Assembly: GCA_030522415.1 (NCBI GenBank)
Contig: CM060104.1
Location: forward strand, 23,890,825-23,954,824
Source of the DNA: Channallabes apus
Taxonomy: Eukaryota > Chordata > Actinopteri > Siluriformes > Clariidae
Length of the DNA stretch: 64,000 nucleotides
Reading direction: 5' to 3'
Positions 22,954-33,262 of the stretch are shown piece by piece. Numbering within the stretch: the first letter of the stretch is position 1; every line of letters starts with the position of its first letter. The translations under genes were made by a program, and so were the position numbers. A model generated the notes under the pieces. The model saw nothing but the letters and a program-made list of their open reading frames with translations. It searched no databases and was not told the DNA's origin.

Positions 22954-23593
22954 TGGCTTCAAATGTTTTTGACATATGTGTTATATTAGTATAGGGGATG
23001 AGGTCCTGGTGATGAATACACTGTCGAGCAAAAAAGCTGGCAAGGTGTCGAATTTTTCCTTCTGAATTGGCTGTAGGAGGAGGTTTTTTCACCCACCTCT
23101 GGACTCATCATATTATAACCATTGCATCCTAATTATATTCCCATCTATATGTTTATGCTTTTATTTACTCATTTTCGATTGTCTTTCCTAAATTGGTAGT
23201 TTGGTGAGGAGGTAATATGTAAGGTTTAGGTTTAAATGTAATATGTAAAGTTTAGGTTTAAAGGTAATACGTAAGGTTTAGGTTTCTTTAATTACATTTA
23301 AATTTAGGTAATATGTAAGATTTATTTGAATTTCTTTTAATTTGATTTAAAATTTTCCCTAATATAGCTTAAGGTTAATAGGTTTATTTCTTTGTAAGGT
23401 TAATAGTTCAAGGTTTATTTCTTTGTTTTTTCTTATTCTGTGAGGTTTGATATTAATCTGTAAGGTTTATTTCTTCTTTCTGTACTAATATGTAAGGATA
23501 ATGTTCATAAGTTAGTAATTAAGCGTTATTTTCTTTTTCTTTATTTTCCTTTATGCTATTTTATGTGACTTAAAAGTCACAGAGGGGGAAATA
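22954..23593 (+). repeat. ERV 3' region with ATGTAAGGTTTAGG-type repeats and polypurine tract
   Basis: Between about 23190 and 23510 the motif aatatgtaaggtttaggttt recurs in degraded form (clear near 23215, 23240, 23268, 23310, 23390, 23455 and 23490). The core atgtaag is also how the LTR begins (tatgtaagcat). A purine-rich tract, cagagggggaaa (23580-23591), lies just before the LTR at 23594 and fits the plus-strand primer tract. No gene is seen. Confidence 0.6.
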
Positions 23594-24533
23594 TGTAAGC
23601 ATATTTAAATTAAATATATTTGTGCACGCAGTAATATGACAGAAAACTATTAATCTTATCTTATAGAGATGGGGCAAGGAGAACAGAGTTGAGTCAAGGA
23701 CAGGGTGATGTCACAGTAGCAAGGACATCTTAGATCGTGTGCAGTATGAACTCAAATGAACTCTAGATAGGTTGCCATCTTAGGTCTGAGATGCTTAGGT
23801 CGCCATCTTAGAAGTGAGATGCTTAGTGGACAGAGTGTACTTTAGAACATATGATGTAATCTTTGTACCCAAAAGCACCTGAACTCAAATGACCTCTAGA
23901 TATGCTTAGTGGACAGAGTGTACTTTAGAACATATTATGTAATCTTTGTACCCAAAAGCACCTGACAAGGGAAAGTACCTGGACATGATGTAATGTCAGC
24001 TGACTCATGGGGTGATCTTAACTGTGAGGTCAAATTAAAGGAACACAGACAAATAACCAAAATGTATAAGAAAAATAAGCGCCACCCCTATATATTTAAA
24101 ATAAACAAAGTGAAAAGGTAATGGAAAGTTATTTGCAAAAAAAATAAGTTATAATGGGAAAAATATGGAGTCAGATGACGAGTTATATGATGTAACGAAA
24201 CAGGGTAGAGGAAAGCATGATTGTAATGGGTTAATAATTTGGTAAGAGATGTACAGAGGAGGGGACAAGGTGAGCTCCCCTCCCCTTGAAAAAACTGTAT
24301 AAAAAGGCATGTACGGCACTGCCAGATCAGTCTGTCCTTGGTGATGGCTGGATTCATAACCTAGGCTGGCTCACTTTGTTTTTATTGCTGCAATAAAAAC
24401 TTATCCTTACTTCATCTAGATCTGCACGGAGTCCGAACTCTTTCTTTGATTTCTTTTACTAAAAATTACAGTATTTGGTTAATGTTTTAAATTAGGGCAA
24501 CTTTAGTGTGGGGAGAATAAAAAATCCACCACA
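23594..24533 (+). repeat. ERV 3' LTR
   Basis: Same length (940 bp) and layout as the 5' LTR: TATA box at 24298, polyadenylation signal at 24392, end ccaccaca. It is followed by the duplicated target cttt and the rest of the BEL LTR. Confidence 0.95.
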
Positions 24534-24537
24534 CTTT

Positions 24538-24640
24538 ACTAATGAATAGAACAAGGTAGAATAAATGAAATAACAAAAAATTAAATAAAATAAAATAAAC
24601 ACAACAACAAATTCACAACAAGCACGATATGGCACTTACA
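24538..24640 (-). repeat. BEL/Pao 3' LTR, inner part
   Basis: It matches 31281-31405 in the right LTR (actaatgaatagaacaaggt, then cacgatatggcacttaca). The inner edge at 24640 reads TGTAAGTGCC on the coding strand. The next bases on the coding strand, attaggggctggaa, are the likely polypurine tract. Confidence 0.8.
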
Positions 24641-24802
24641 TTCCAGCCCCTAATTGACAGGCATGGAGACTGACAATTACAATTTTGTGTATTTTTTTTT
24701 TGATAAAGCCATGAATCAAACATTCTTAACCTTCTAAAACGTTTTAAATCTTTTAAGTGTGTAATATTTATCTCAGGTGTTTATATTTGTTTATATTTAT
24801 AC

Positions 24803-25198
24803 AAGTCTATCTGAGTCTCCAATAACTACTGGACTCCATTTTACATCAACTATTATAACATCAATTAACATCAACTATTATAGCTGAACCTAACACATAA
24901 CACTGTATAAATGCAGATAATTTCCTGCTATCTGTTTCACCCAGATGAGGATGGGTTCCCTGTTGAGTCTGGTTCCTCTCAAGGTTTCTTCCTATTACCA
25001 TCTCAGGGAGTTTTTCCTTGCCACTGTCGCCCTCGGGCTTGCTCACCAGGGACTATCTGAACATTTTGATTCACACACATTCACATTCCATACAAACTTA
25101 AATAATTATTTTGAATATGTAAAGCTGTTTTGAGACAATGTCAATTGTTAAAAGCGCTATACAAATAAAACTGAATTGAATTGAATTTAATTGAATAT
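24803..25198 (+). mobile_element. 5'-truncated L2 copy (3' UTR only)
   Basis: About 396 bases closely match the 3' UTR of the intact L2 at 50943-55979 read on its own strand: the ctgtttcacccagatgagga block, then gttaaaagcgctatacaaat, then a ttgaa-type tail. It lies between the BEL LTR and the end of pol. The close match suggests recent activity of this L2 family. Confidence 0.8.
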
Positions 25199-25233
25199 TT
25201 GCATGTCAAATTTCATAACATATTACCACACAT

Positions 25234-26464
25234 TTAACAGTCCATTTCACATATGAGGCTCAGCTTGTCGATGGGTCTTTCCAGAGTGTTGGTCTTAGTT
25301 TTAACTAACACACGTCTCACAAGCCCCCTTTTGTCGGGAAACACTTTCGTGATTCTTCCCATGACCCATGAATTTCTTGGAGAAGACTCGTCAATTATTA
25401 AAACTATATCTCCAATCGAGAGTTGTTGTTTTTTTAAACCATTTTTGCCATTCCTTGTGCAAGGGCAAGTATTCACGCACCCATCGCTTCCAGAGCAGGT
25501 CTGATAGGTGCTGAATCTGCTTCCACCTGCGACGTGCATAGATGTCTTCCTTTTTGAAAAGTCCAGGGGGCAGGTTTGGCTGTTTTTTCATCAGCAGCAG
25601 GTGGTTAGATGTCAGAGGTTCCAGATCTGTGGGATCTTCCGAGACAGTAGTGAGGGGTCGGTTATTCATTTTCGCTTCTACTTCACACATGAATATATGC
25701 AGGCTCTCGTCAGTTAATGTTTGTTCTTTCAGTACTGATCTCAAGATCTTTCTAACTGACCTGATCTGTCTTTCCCATATTCCGCCAAAGTGAGATCCAG
25801 AGGGCGGGTTAAATGTCCACTGTATGTTCCTTTGAGTGAGGAAGCTTTCAATTCGTGACTGATTTCATTGCTGAATCGCCTCGCGCAGTTCAGTCTCAGC
25901 GCCTACGAAGTTTGTTCCATTGTCACTTCGCATCACTGACACCTGACCTCTCCTGCTTATAAAGCATCGCATGGCATTCACACAAGAGTCTGTGTCAAGC
26001 GAATGAGCGATTTCAATGTGCACGGCTCTTGTTGTCAGACAAGTGAAGAGTATGCCATATCTTTTAACATTACTTCTGCCACGTTTGACCTCGAAGTGTC
26101 TGAAGTAGTCTACTCCCACATTAGTAAAGGGTGGGTGGTCTGGTATTATTCTGTCGATTGGCAATTCTGACATTTGTTGCTCACATGCTTTAGCTCTAGA
26201 CTTCCTGCATATCACACACCTGGAGAGAAACTGTCTTACGAGTGAGTTAGCAGTCGGAATCCAGTATTTCTGCAATTCTGAAAGCATGTAATTTCTGCCA
26301 CTGTGTCCTATCTTGTCATGAACGTCTCTTAATATTAACGTTGTGATATGTGAGTCTTTAGGTACAATGAATGGGTGTTTAACGTGGTCTGGCATTGCGG
26401 ACCTGCCGAGACGTCCTCCGACTCTCAGCAATCCATCCTGTAGTACTGGGTCCAGTTTGAACAA
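25234..26464 (-). pseudogene. BEL/Pao integrase
   Basis: The frame continues from pol after a stop (26516-26518). It shows a His-Cys zinc region (HDKIGHSG.., RCVICRK), the catalytic Asp in VGVDYFRHF, the second Asp in RSDNGTNF near 25920, and after a stop at 25865-25867 the Glu in FGGIWERQ. The C-terminal part after a frameshift near 25430 reads [10 protein letters not shown] and SPRNSWVMGRI, the DUF5641-type end of Pao integrases. It is broken by two stops and one frameshift. Confidence 0.85.
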
Positions 26465-26515
26465 GCAACTGTTTCTTTTTACAGATGCCTTGCGTTTTTG
26501 CTGTGTGGGAATTTC

Positions 26516-28530
26516 CTATGTGAATTCTTCTGCTGCTTTACCCTTTTGCAATGTGAGAATTTCTTCCTTAAAATTTTGTCTTTGAGTAAATTTAATGATT
26601 TCGTTTTCTGCTCTTGTTAGGTCTTGAACTGTTAGAGACTTGTGATTTTTTGTCTTTGGGTTATCTACTTGTGTTTTGACCCTTTCTGTTTTTTGTTTGA
26701 GCATGTCTCTGATGAGAAGGATCCAGGCAACGGATCTTTTTAACTTGTGCCAATCAGAGTGATGATTAATCAATTTACTCACTGCGTCTGCGCATTTTGT
26801 AACGCTCAAAATATTCACTAAAGCTGAGAGCTTAATTTCATCATCATTTTCTTTTATTGATGTGTCATGAATATTTTCAGGCCATTTGCACTCTGCTTCT
26901 TTGAGAAAGGAGGGACCATGGATCCAGTTAACATTTTTCATGAACTTTTCACATGATGCCCCCCTGGAGGCAGAGTCAGCTGGGTTTTTTGAGGTATTAA
27001 CGTACCTCCATTGCTGTGACTTGGTTGACTCTCTTATAATGACGATTCTGTTGGCCACAAAGGTTTTAAAACGAAGTGTTTCATTATCAATGTATCTCAA
27101 AACAGTTGTACTGTCAGTCCAAAACATAGAGTCCAGCAATTTCAATTCTAGCTGTTCTTTCAACATTTTGTCATTTTTTACAGCGATCACTGCCGCAGTC
27201 AGTTCCATTCGTGCAATGGTGGTTTGTTTCAGGGGTGCTACACGGGAATTCCCCATCATGAATGCACAATGTGTAAGTCCATCAGCGTTTACTAACCTGA
27301 GGTATGAGACAGCTCCGTATCCCATTTCACTTGCATCCGAGAAGTGGTGGAGTTGTGCTGTAGCTGTAACTCCGAAGTCGGCTGGTTTTATGCATCTTGC
27401 TACGCTGAACTCGGACAGTCTGTGCAGCTCTTGCAGCCAGGTTTTCCATGCCATTGCATGCTGCTCAGGAATGTCATCATCCCAGGCTAGTTTTTCTTTA
27501 CATAACTGTTGCATTAGAGTTTTGGCTGGCAGTATCACAGGCGCGAGAATCCCTAAGGGGTGATAAATCGAACTGATGATTGACAAGATTCCTTGTCTTG
27601 TCACAAGTCGTTCCTTTAAACTAATCTTAAACTTGAACATGTCTGAGTTAATGCACCACAGCACCCCCAGAGCTCTCTCAATGGGCAGTGCATCTTTACT
27701 CAAGTCTAAGTCTCTCATGTCTTTGATCCTTTCGCTCTCGGGAATGACAGTCAGTAGAGCACGGCTATTGCTTGCCCATTTAGTGAGGTTAAACCCTCCG
27801 CTTGCACAGAGACTTGTGAGATCATTGTATAGGGCGACTGCTTGGTCATGACTCGAAAAGGGTTTCAGGCAGTCATCTACATAAAAGTTTTTAAGCACCG
27901 TATTGACTGCCACAGCAGGTGCATTGCTGCGGTTTTCTTCTGCTGTCTTTCTGAGGGCGAAGTTAGCAATACTAGGCGACGATTTTGCACCGAACAGATG
28001 AACTACCATTTTATATTCAACTAAGTCTTGGTTCACATCTCCATTCGGCCACCATAGGAAGCGCAGCAGATCTGTGTCCTTCTCGGGGACTCTTACTTGA
28101 TAGTACATGGCCTCCACGTCTGCCATCATGGCAATTTCTTCTTGTCTAAAGCGTGTGAGCACACCAATGAGTGAGTTTGTTAAGTCTGGTCCTTGTAGGA
28201 GCTCACTGTTTAGTGACACTCCTTGATAACTGGCAGCATAGTCGAAAACCACCCTTAGTTTATTCTTTTGAGGATGATAGACGCCATGATGCGGTATGTA
28301 CCACACCTGACCGCCTTGGCGGTTTACTTTATGAGTGGGGACCCTGACTGCATGACCCTTTTTTAGCATGTCACTCATAAAGTTTGTGTACTCCTCGTGA
28401 AAGGAGCTGTTGCTGCTAAGTTTTCGTTTAAGGTTTAATGCACGTTGCATAGCTGCATTTCGGTTGTTGGGCATTTGAACTGACGCTTTCTTAAGTGGGA
28501 GGCCGATGTAGAAGTGATTGAGTTATTAAC
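26516..28530 (-). pseudogene. BEL/Pao reverse transcriptase and RNase H
   Basis: This is the longest intact block: 652 codons from 28474, and the same frame is open some way upstream. RT motifs in order are KLRVVFDYAA, MMADVEAMYYQV (first catalytic Asp) and LKNFYVDDCL (YVDD). The RNase H part has FSDASEMGYGAVSY, ARMELTAAV, FWTDSTTVLRYI and NPADSASRG. All catalytic Asp/Glu of these motifs are present. It ends with a stop at 26516-26518 before integrase. It is likely recently disabled, since whole domains remain open. Confidence 0.9.
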
Positions 28531-29025
28531 GAGGTTTAAGAACTGATAATCCTCTTGTGACACTCTGCCTTGTCATCGCAATTTCGTTTGGGAAAATCAT
28601 GGTTATATTGCTCTATCAGCATTCGTTCTACACTTTCAATGGAGGTTCGGTTATCTGTAACGGTCACTGGTTCATCGGGTTCTCAGAGAGGCCCGTTCAC
28701 AGTCCATCCGAGAGCACTCTGCACCGCGTATGGCCCTCCATGCCTGCTATTGATTACTCGCCGTGGTTCTAGGAGTTTGTGCTCTTTATTTCCTATGAGA
28801 ATTTCGATTCCAGTGCTAATCTGGGGCAGTTTTACGTCGCTAAGGTATGGCCACTTCTATGTCATGCTGTTGTGGAATGTTTTCCACTGTAGTTGGGATA
28901 TTCTTTTGTGTAAAGACGTTGGGAAGTTCAATAAAAGTGTTTTCTTCCAGGCTACTGATCTCCAAATCATTGAGCATGTAGCTTTCTACTAGTTTTGTGG
29001 AGTTCATGGTGCTCAGCCGTATCTT

Positions 29026-29221
29026 TTTACATTTTTAGGCATTTGGCAGACGCTCTTATCCAGAGCGACTTACATTTTTTATCTCATTACACAATTGAGG
29101 AGTTGAGGGTTAAGGGCCTTGCTCAAGGGCCCAACAGTGGCAGCTTGGTGGTTGTGGGGTTTGAACCTGGGATCTTCCAAACCATTGTCCAATGCCTTAA
29201 CCACTGAGCTACCCCTGGCCC
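29026..29221 (-). mobile_element. tRNA-derived SINE inserted in BEL pol
   Basis: Read on the minus strand it begins ggggtagctcagtggttaag (tRNA A-box region) and contains the B-box-like ggttcaaaccc. It ends with a LINE-like tail, ataagagcgtctgccaaatg. A 6-bp repeat, tatctt, flanks it (29020-29025, 29222-29227). It interrupts the BEL frame between the protease and RT blocks. Confidence 0.8.
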
Positions 29222-29569
29222 TATCTTAACTCTTCTGCCTTGTACATTTAATTGCCTTGCTAATGACTCTGTACAGAATGTGGCGGAACTGCCTTGGTCT
29301 ATAAATGCATACACTTCTGCGATTTTGTCACCTTTCTTGGACTTTATTTTAACAGGTACAATGGGGAGGATGCAATTACCTCCAGCCCCAGTGAGCGCAT
29401 TTGATTCGTGACTCACTGCAGTTGGTGTATTTGGTGTGTCACCTTCAGTTTCGTTTCTGTGGGCGCTCGTAACTGACTGCGCCGTATCTGGCACTGCTAT
29501 GTGTAGCATGCGTGGATGTGGCTTTGAACACAATGAACATGTAATTTTTCTGGTACAGTCTTTCCACAA
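29123..29569 (-). pseudogene. BEL/Pao second zinc knuckle and aspartic protease
   Basis: The frame is in phase with gag upstream and RT downstream. It contains paired Cys motifs (CSLC, with the preceding CFGC just upstream) and the protease core VYAFIDQGSSATFC, with the catalytic Asp in a DxGS setting as in Pao proteases. It is interrupted at about 29221 by the SINE; the last 30 or so codons belong to the SINE. Confidence 0.75.
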
Positions 29570-29674
29570 ATTTCCCTTTCTTAAACATCCGAAACAGAAT
29601 CCATTGTTTTTTATGAATTCTACTTCGTCTTTGTGTGTCTGATCGTTAAATTTTACGCACTCGTTTAAGATGTG

Positions 29675-30967
29675 TCAGTTTTTACAATATGCGCACGGCT
29701 TAGTGAAAGTGCTAACAGCTAACAAACCGGCATTCTTCATTGTAATCGAGTCTTTGTGAATTTTACCAACCTGTCTGACGTCGGTTGCAAAGCTGACCCT
29801 GGCTTTTCCTTCCCTTTTTTGTTTGTGTCCTTGAATGGATGTGCGACAGAGTGGGTTGGAGTACAGTCTGGCTTGTTGATCTATGAAGTCCACCAGCTGG
29901 GTGAACATGGCTCTTGTCCCGTAGTGCTCATAGTGCTGGCGTGCGCAAAACTTCCACCTGTCGATTAGCTTGTAGGGCAGTTTCGTAAGAATGGTGTTCA
30001 TGCACTCACTGCTGTTCAACTCGTCCACAGATTCACAGTTTGCAGTTGCGTTTTGGCAAGTTGTCAGAAAAGAGGAGAGGGCGCTTAATGCCCGTCCGTC
30101 GTCTGTCTTTATGTTTTGCCAATTAATTGCCTTTTGCTTACAGGCTGCTGAAATTCTCAGCTCGTTTCCGAAAATGTCGCGCAGCAGTTTCTTTGCTCTT
30201 GCCTACCCATTTGTCATGTGCATGCAGCTCGTTACAAGGTCTTCGGGTTCCCCTTTGGTGTACAGTTCGAGATATGACAGCTTATCGATGTCATTGTCCG
30301 TTTTGGATTCAACGAAGCGTTCAAAGGACAGCATGAAGGATTTTAACTGAATCGGGTCTCCGTAAAAGGGAGAAAGGTTGTGCCGAGGCAACGAGAACAA
30401 CATTTGGCTCCTCACGAGCATTTCTGTGAGTTCTGCCTGACGTTGCATTTGGTGATGCATTGTGTCAAGTCCATGACGTAGGGAATCATGATCTCGGGTG
30501 TCCCTTAAGGAGTTTGTCATTTGTGTGTTTGCGCTTATGGGCACACCCGAGTGCGCTGCCCCATGGAGCATTGGCATTTGAGAATATGATGTATCGAAAC
30601 TATGACTTATGTGTTCATTGTTTACGATAGGACATTCATTTAGAGTACTTGCCATTGTAGGTCTGGCACTGATGGGCAAACTTACGTGGGTTGTCTGTAG
30701 ACGTGATGGCAGTTCGCAATAGTCCGTCGACGTAACGTGCTGGTAAAGTTCATTGAATTCCGAGTTTCGAAAGTACTGACTGCTCGGTTCAATGACTGAG
30801 CTCTCTCTCACCGGCTGTCGTCGGCTGTCAAATCCATTGTTGAGGAAGTGCGCGCTGCTCACGTAGGCGCTGCTCGGTTCAATTACTGCGCTCTCTGTTG
30901 CTGGCTGTTGTCCTTCGCGATCTTGACGTTGAAGCACTCTTAATTTGGCATTGTGCATAGCGAGCAC
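29675..30967 (-). pseudogene. BEL/Pao gag
   Basis: One frame runs from 30967 to 29675 with a stop at 30203-30205 and another at 29675-29677. The Pao gag region (PTTR/DUF1759-like) is seen in LSPFYGDPIQLKSF, DIDKLSYLELYTKGEP, LRDIFG and DELNSS. A CAYC Cys pair ends the block. The frame continues in phase into protease, RT and integrase, so the parent element had one gag-pol polyprotein. The 5' LTR joins directly to this frame with no leader, so the true start is probably lost. Confidence 0.8.
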
Positions 30968-30970
30968 TAT

Positions 30971-31405
30971 TTCAGTCTTAGCTTACGTATATAACAACAC
31001 TCTTGTTGTATATCTCTACTTACGGGAGCTTACGGTTACAACAACCTAGTACAACCTAGTTGTTGTATCTTACATTCTTAGCTTACCGGGAGCTCCCGGT
31101 CAAAAGCTTGTGTTTCCGTAGCCTTCCGCATCTAAACTGAACTCTCTATCATACGACAGTCACACAAATGTATGTAATAGTGGAATGACATCACAGACCA
31201 ACTTACGTTTGTCAAAATGGATGCATAACTAAGAAATTTAAAGCTTATGGCTTATGTAACAAACTTAATGCTTAATGCTTTACTAATGAATAGAACAAGG
31301 TAGAATAAATTAAATAAATAAATAAATAAATAACAACAAATAAAATAAAATAAAATAAAATAAACACAACAACAAATTCACAACAAGTACGATATGGTAC
31401 TTACA
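30971..31405 (-). repeat. BEL/Pao 5' LTR, truncated on its inner side
   Basis: It matches the 3' LTR from cagtcttagc outwards and carries the undisturbed gcttaatgctttactaat (the ERV empty site). About 230 bases at its inner (3') side, the primer-binding site and the leader are missing; gag begins at once. It contains a 10-bp duplication of acaacctagt near 31045-31060. Confidence 0.8.
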
Positions 31406-31644
31406 AGCGTAAACAAACTTGTGATAGCCGGGCTAACGGGCTAGCGATGCGAATGCCTGCTAAAAGCGGTGTGCTGCAAAACAATTAAAACTTAACGATA
31501 TAACACGCGTTTCGAGTAAATATATTATAAGATTTTGTGTTTTATGTACACTCTTCGTAAGGGGACGAAAAAGTTTAAAAATTGGTCAGTATGGCGGAGC
31601 TTGGAAAAAAGCAGCGTCTCAGCGTCCTCGTACAACGTATAATC
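31406..31644 (-). other. L2 5' UTR, distal part
   Basis: It starts with the duplicated agcgt and continues the L2 leader cut at 10058. It is GC-mixed and contains atggcgg at about 31590. The boundary with the next element near 31640 is approximate. Confidence 0.5.
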
Positions 31645-32336
31645 TCATACTCCAGTACACCTGTCCCGAATGGCAACTATGCTAATTCTCCCCATTTGTT
31701 CTGTATTTCTCTACCCATCCCGAGGCATCGGGAGATTGTGCCAGCTTCAGTAGACAAAGGCCGACCCTGCGAGTTTCCTGAGGCATCCAGAGAAGGACCA
31801 GCTCCAGCTGGATTCAGCTTTATGATGGTTGGAGCTACACATGCTGCTCCTGTGCTTCCAGTGATCCAGACCTCATCTGCCCTCTGCACCTACTGACTCG
31901 TCCCTATGCTGAACTGGTCTTCATGTCAATTTAAATAATTTCTGTCATATTGAATTTTCACCTGCACAACACACAAGATGTTATATAATTTCTATATGTT
32001 ATCACCCAAATGAGGATGGGTTCCCTGTTGAGTCTGGTTCCTCTCAAGGTTTCTTCCTAATGCCATCTCAGGGAGTTTTTCCTTGCCACCATCGCCGTCA
32101 CCCTTGGCTTGCTCATCAGAGACATTTAATTCATACGTCTCATTATTATCTACACATTTTTCTCACACATACACACTTCCAATTATTTTCTTTTCTAAAT
32201 TTATTATTATTATTATTTTGAATTTTTTTGTAAATTTTCTTTCATTTTTGTGAAGCTGCTTTGAGACAATGGCCATTGTTAAAAGCGCTATATAAATAAA
32301 ATTGAATTGAATTGAATTGAATTGAATTGAATTGAA
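31645..32336 (+). mobile_element. L2 3' UTR and tail, 5' truncated
   Basis: It contains the L2 3' UTR blocks ccagtgatccaga, gatgagg, gggttccctgttgag and gttaaaagcgctat, and ends in (ttgaa)n at about 32300-32335. It belongs to a different subfamily from the copy at 24803. No coding sequence. Confidence 0.75.
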
Positions 32337-32749
32337 CGTTCCTTCAGGACCAAGGTGCTACATGCAACATAAATTTACAAGATAAATTAACAGAAAAAAC
32401 TAAACTAGCTAACTAAGACGCCTAGGTAGCTGGCTTGCGGAGACAAGACAGATTGATCTGACAACATAAATTAACAAAATAAATTAACAAAAACTAACTA
32501 GCTATCTCAGAGAGGAAGACTATCTACGTTTTTTTTTTTTTTTTTAACATAAAGTGCACGTGCAAGTGTGCAAACAAGAGCAATAAAGTGACAGTGCGAA
32601 TACAAACACTACATAACATAACATAATACTCTGTGGTCTTAAGGTGGCGATTTGAGGTAGTGGGGAACCAGTAAATGTTCCTTAACGCAGCAACAAGAAT
32701 TAAGACGTTAAGAAGTTGTCCAGTAATGAATATTGTGCAAAAGAGAGCA
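32337..32749. other. Non-coding, includes a T-run
   Basis: A direct repeat of cataaattaaca-type sequence lies near 32370 and 32465. A run of T (about 32530-32546) may be the reversed poly(A) of the next LINE. No gene is seen. Confidence 0.4.
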
Positions 32750-33262
32750 TTTACAGGTTGGCGTGTATGATAGTTTGGTGGTGTAGATCAGTGTGTTTGC
32801 GCTTGTGTTGATTAGTCAGTCCAGTCTCAATGTTTCGAGGTAGTTGAGTTAAGCTGTGATAATGTGTGTGTGTGAGTGTATCAGTCCAGTCCCTTTTTGC
32901 TGAGAAGACGGATGGCTTGAGGAAAAAACCTGTTGCACAGTCTGGATGTGATGCCCAAATGCTCCGGTACCTTTTTCCAGATGGCAGAAGTGTGAAGTGT
33001 GTGTGAGAGGGGTGTGTCCGATCAGCCACAATGCTGGTGGCTTTGCGAATGCAGCATGTGGTGTAGATGTCTTCAATAGAGGGGAGAGACACCCCGATCT
33101 TCTCTGCTGTCCTCACTATCCACTGTAGGGTCTTGCAGTCCGATATGGCACAATTCCCAAACCAGACAGTGATGCAGCCGCTCAGGATGCTCTCGATAGT
33201 TCCTCTATAGAAGGTGGTCAGGATCGGTGGTGGAAGCTGGGCCTTCCTCAGTCTTCTCAGAA
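32750..33262 (-). pseudogene. CR1/Rex-like LINE ORF2, C-terminal fragment
   Basis: On the minus strand the translation gives ESILSGCITVWFGN, RTAEKIGVSLPSIEDIY, THPSHTHFTLLPSGKRYR and VFSAKRD. This is the same C-terminal architecture as the Rex1/CR1-like ORF2 ending near 7700 (VWFGSATK, RTAERIIG, LLPSGRRYR), but a different family. It is truncated at its 5' side near 33262. Confidence 0.7.

Larger units (their letters stand above)
10591..24533 (+). mobile_element. Endogenous-retrovirus-like element (class I type), defective
   Basis: Two 940-bp LTRs (10591-11530 and 23594-24533) start tgtaagca and end ccaccaca. They are flanked by a 4-bp duplication, cttt (10587-10590, 24534-24537). The uninterrupted target, gcttaatgctttactaat, is preserved in the other BEL LTR near 31270-31290. 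Order inside: primer-binding site, repeat-bearing leader with a Tc1 insertion, decayed gag with a zinc knuckle, protease, reverse transcriptase with its catalytic centre missing, RNase H, integrase with a GPY module, env remnants with a membrane segment, further open frames, polypurine tract. Every coding region carries stops or frameshifts, so the copy is dead. Class I (gamma/epsilon-like) is inferred from the pol motifs. Confidence 0.85.
10059..31405 (-). mobile_element. BEL/Pao LTR retrotransposon, with an ERV, an L2 and a SINE nested inside
   Basis: The coding region (25234-30967, minus strand) has the BEL/Pao order gag, protease, RT, RNase H, integrase. Related LTR sequence lies at both ends: 10059-10590 plus 24538-24640 on the left (3' LTR, split by the ERV) and 30971-31405 on the right (5' LTR, shortened). 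The outer ends read tgtaga.. and ..cttaca, giving TG..CA, and are flanked by a 5-bp duplication agcgt at 10054-10058 and 31406-31410. Removing the inserts leaves an element of about 7 kb. It sits in the 5' UTR of the minus-strand L2. Confidence 0.85.

Noticed and set aside
26886..27563. 225-codon plus-strand frame opposite BEL RNase H
   Set aside because: It is the antisense shadow of the conserved pol frame.
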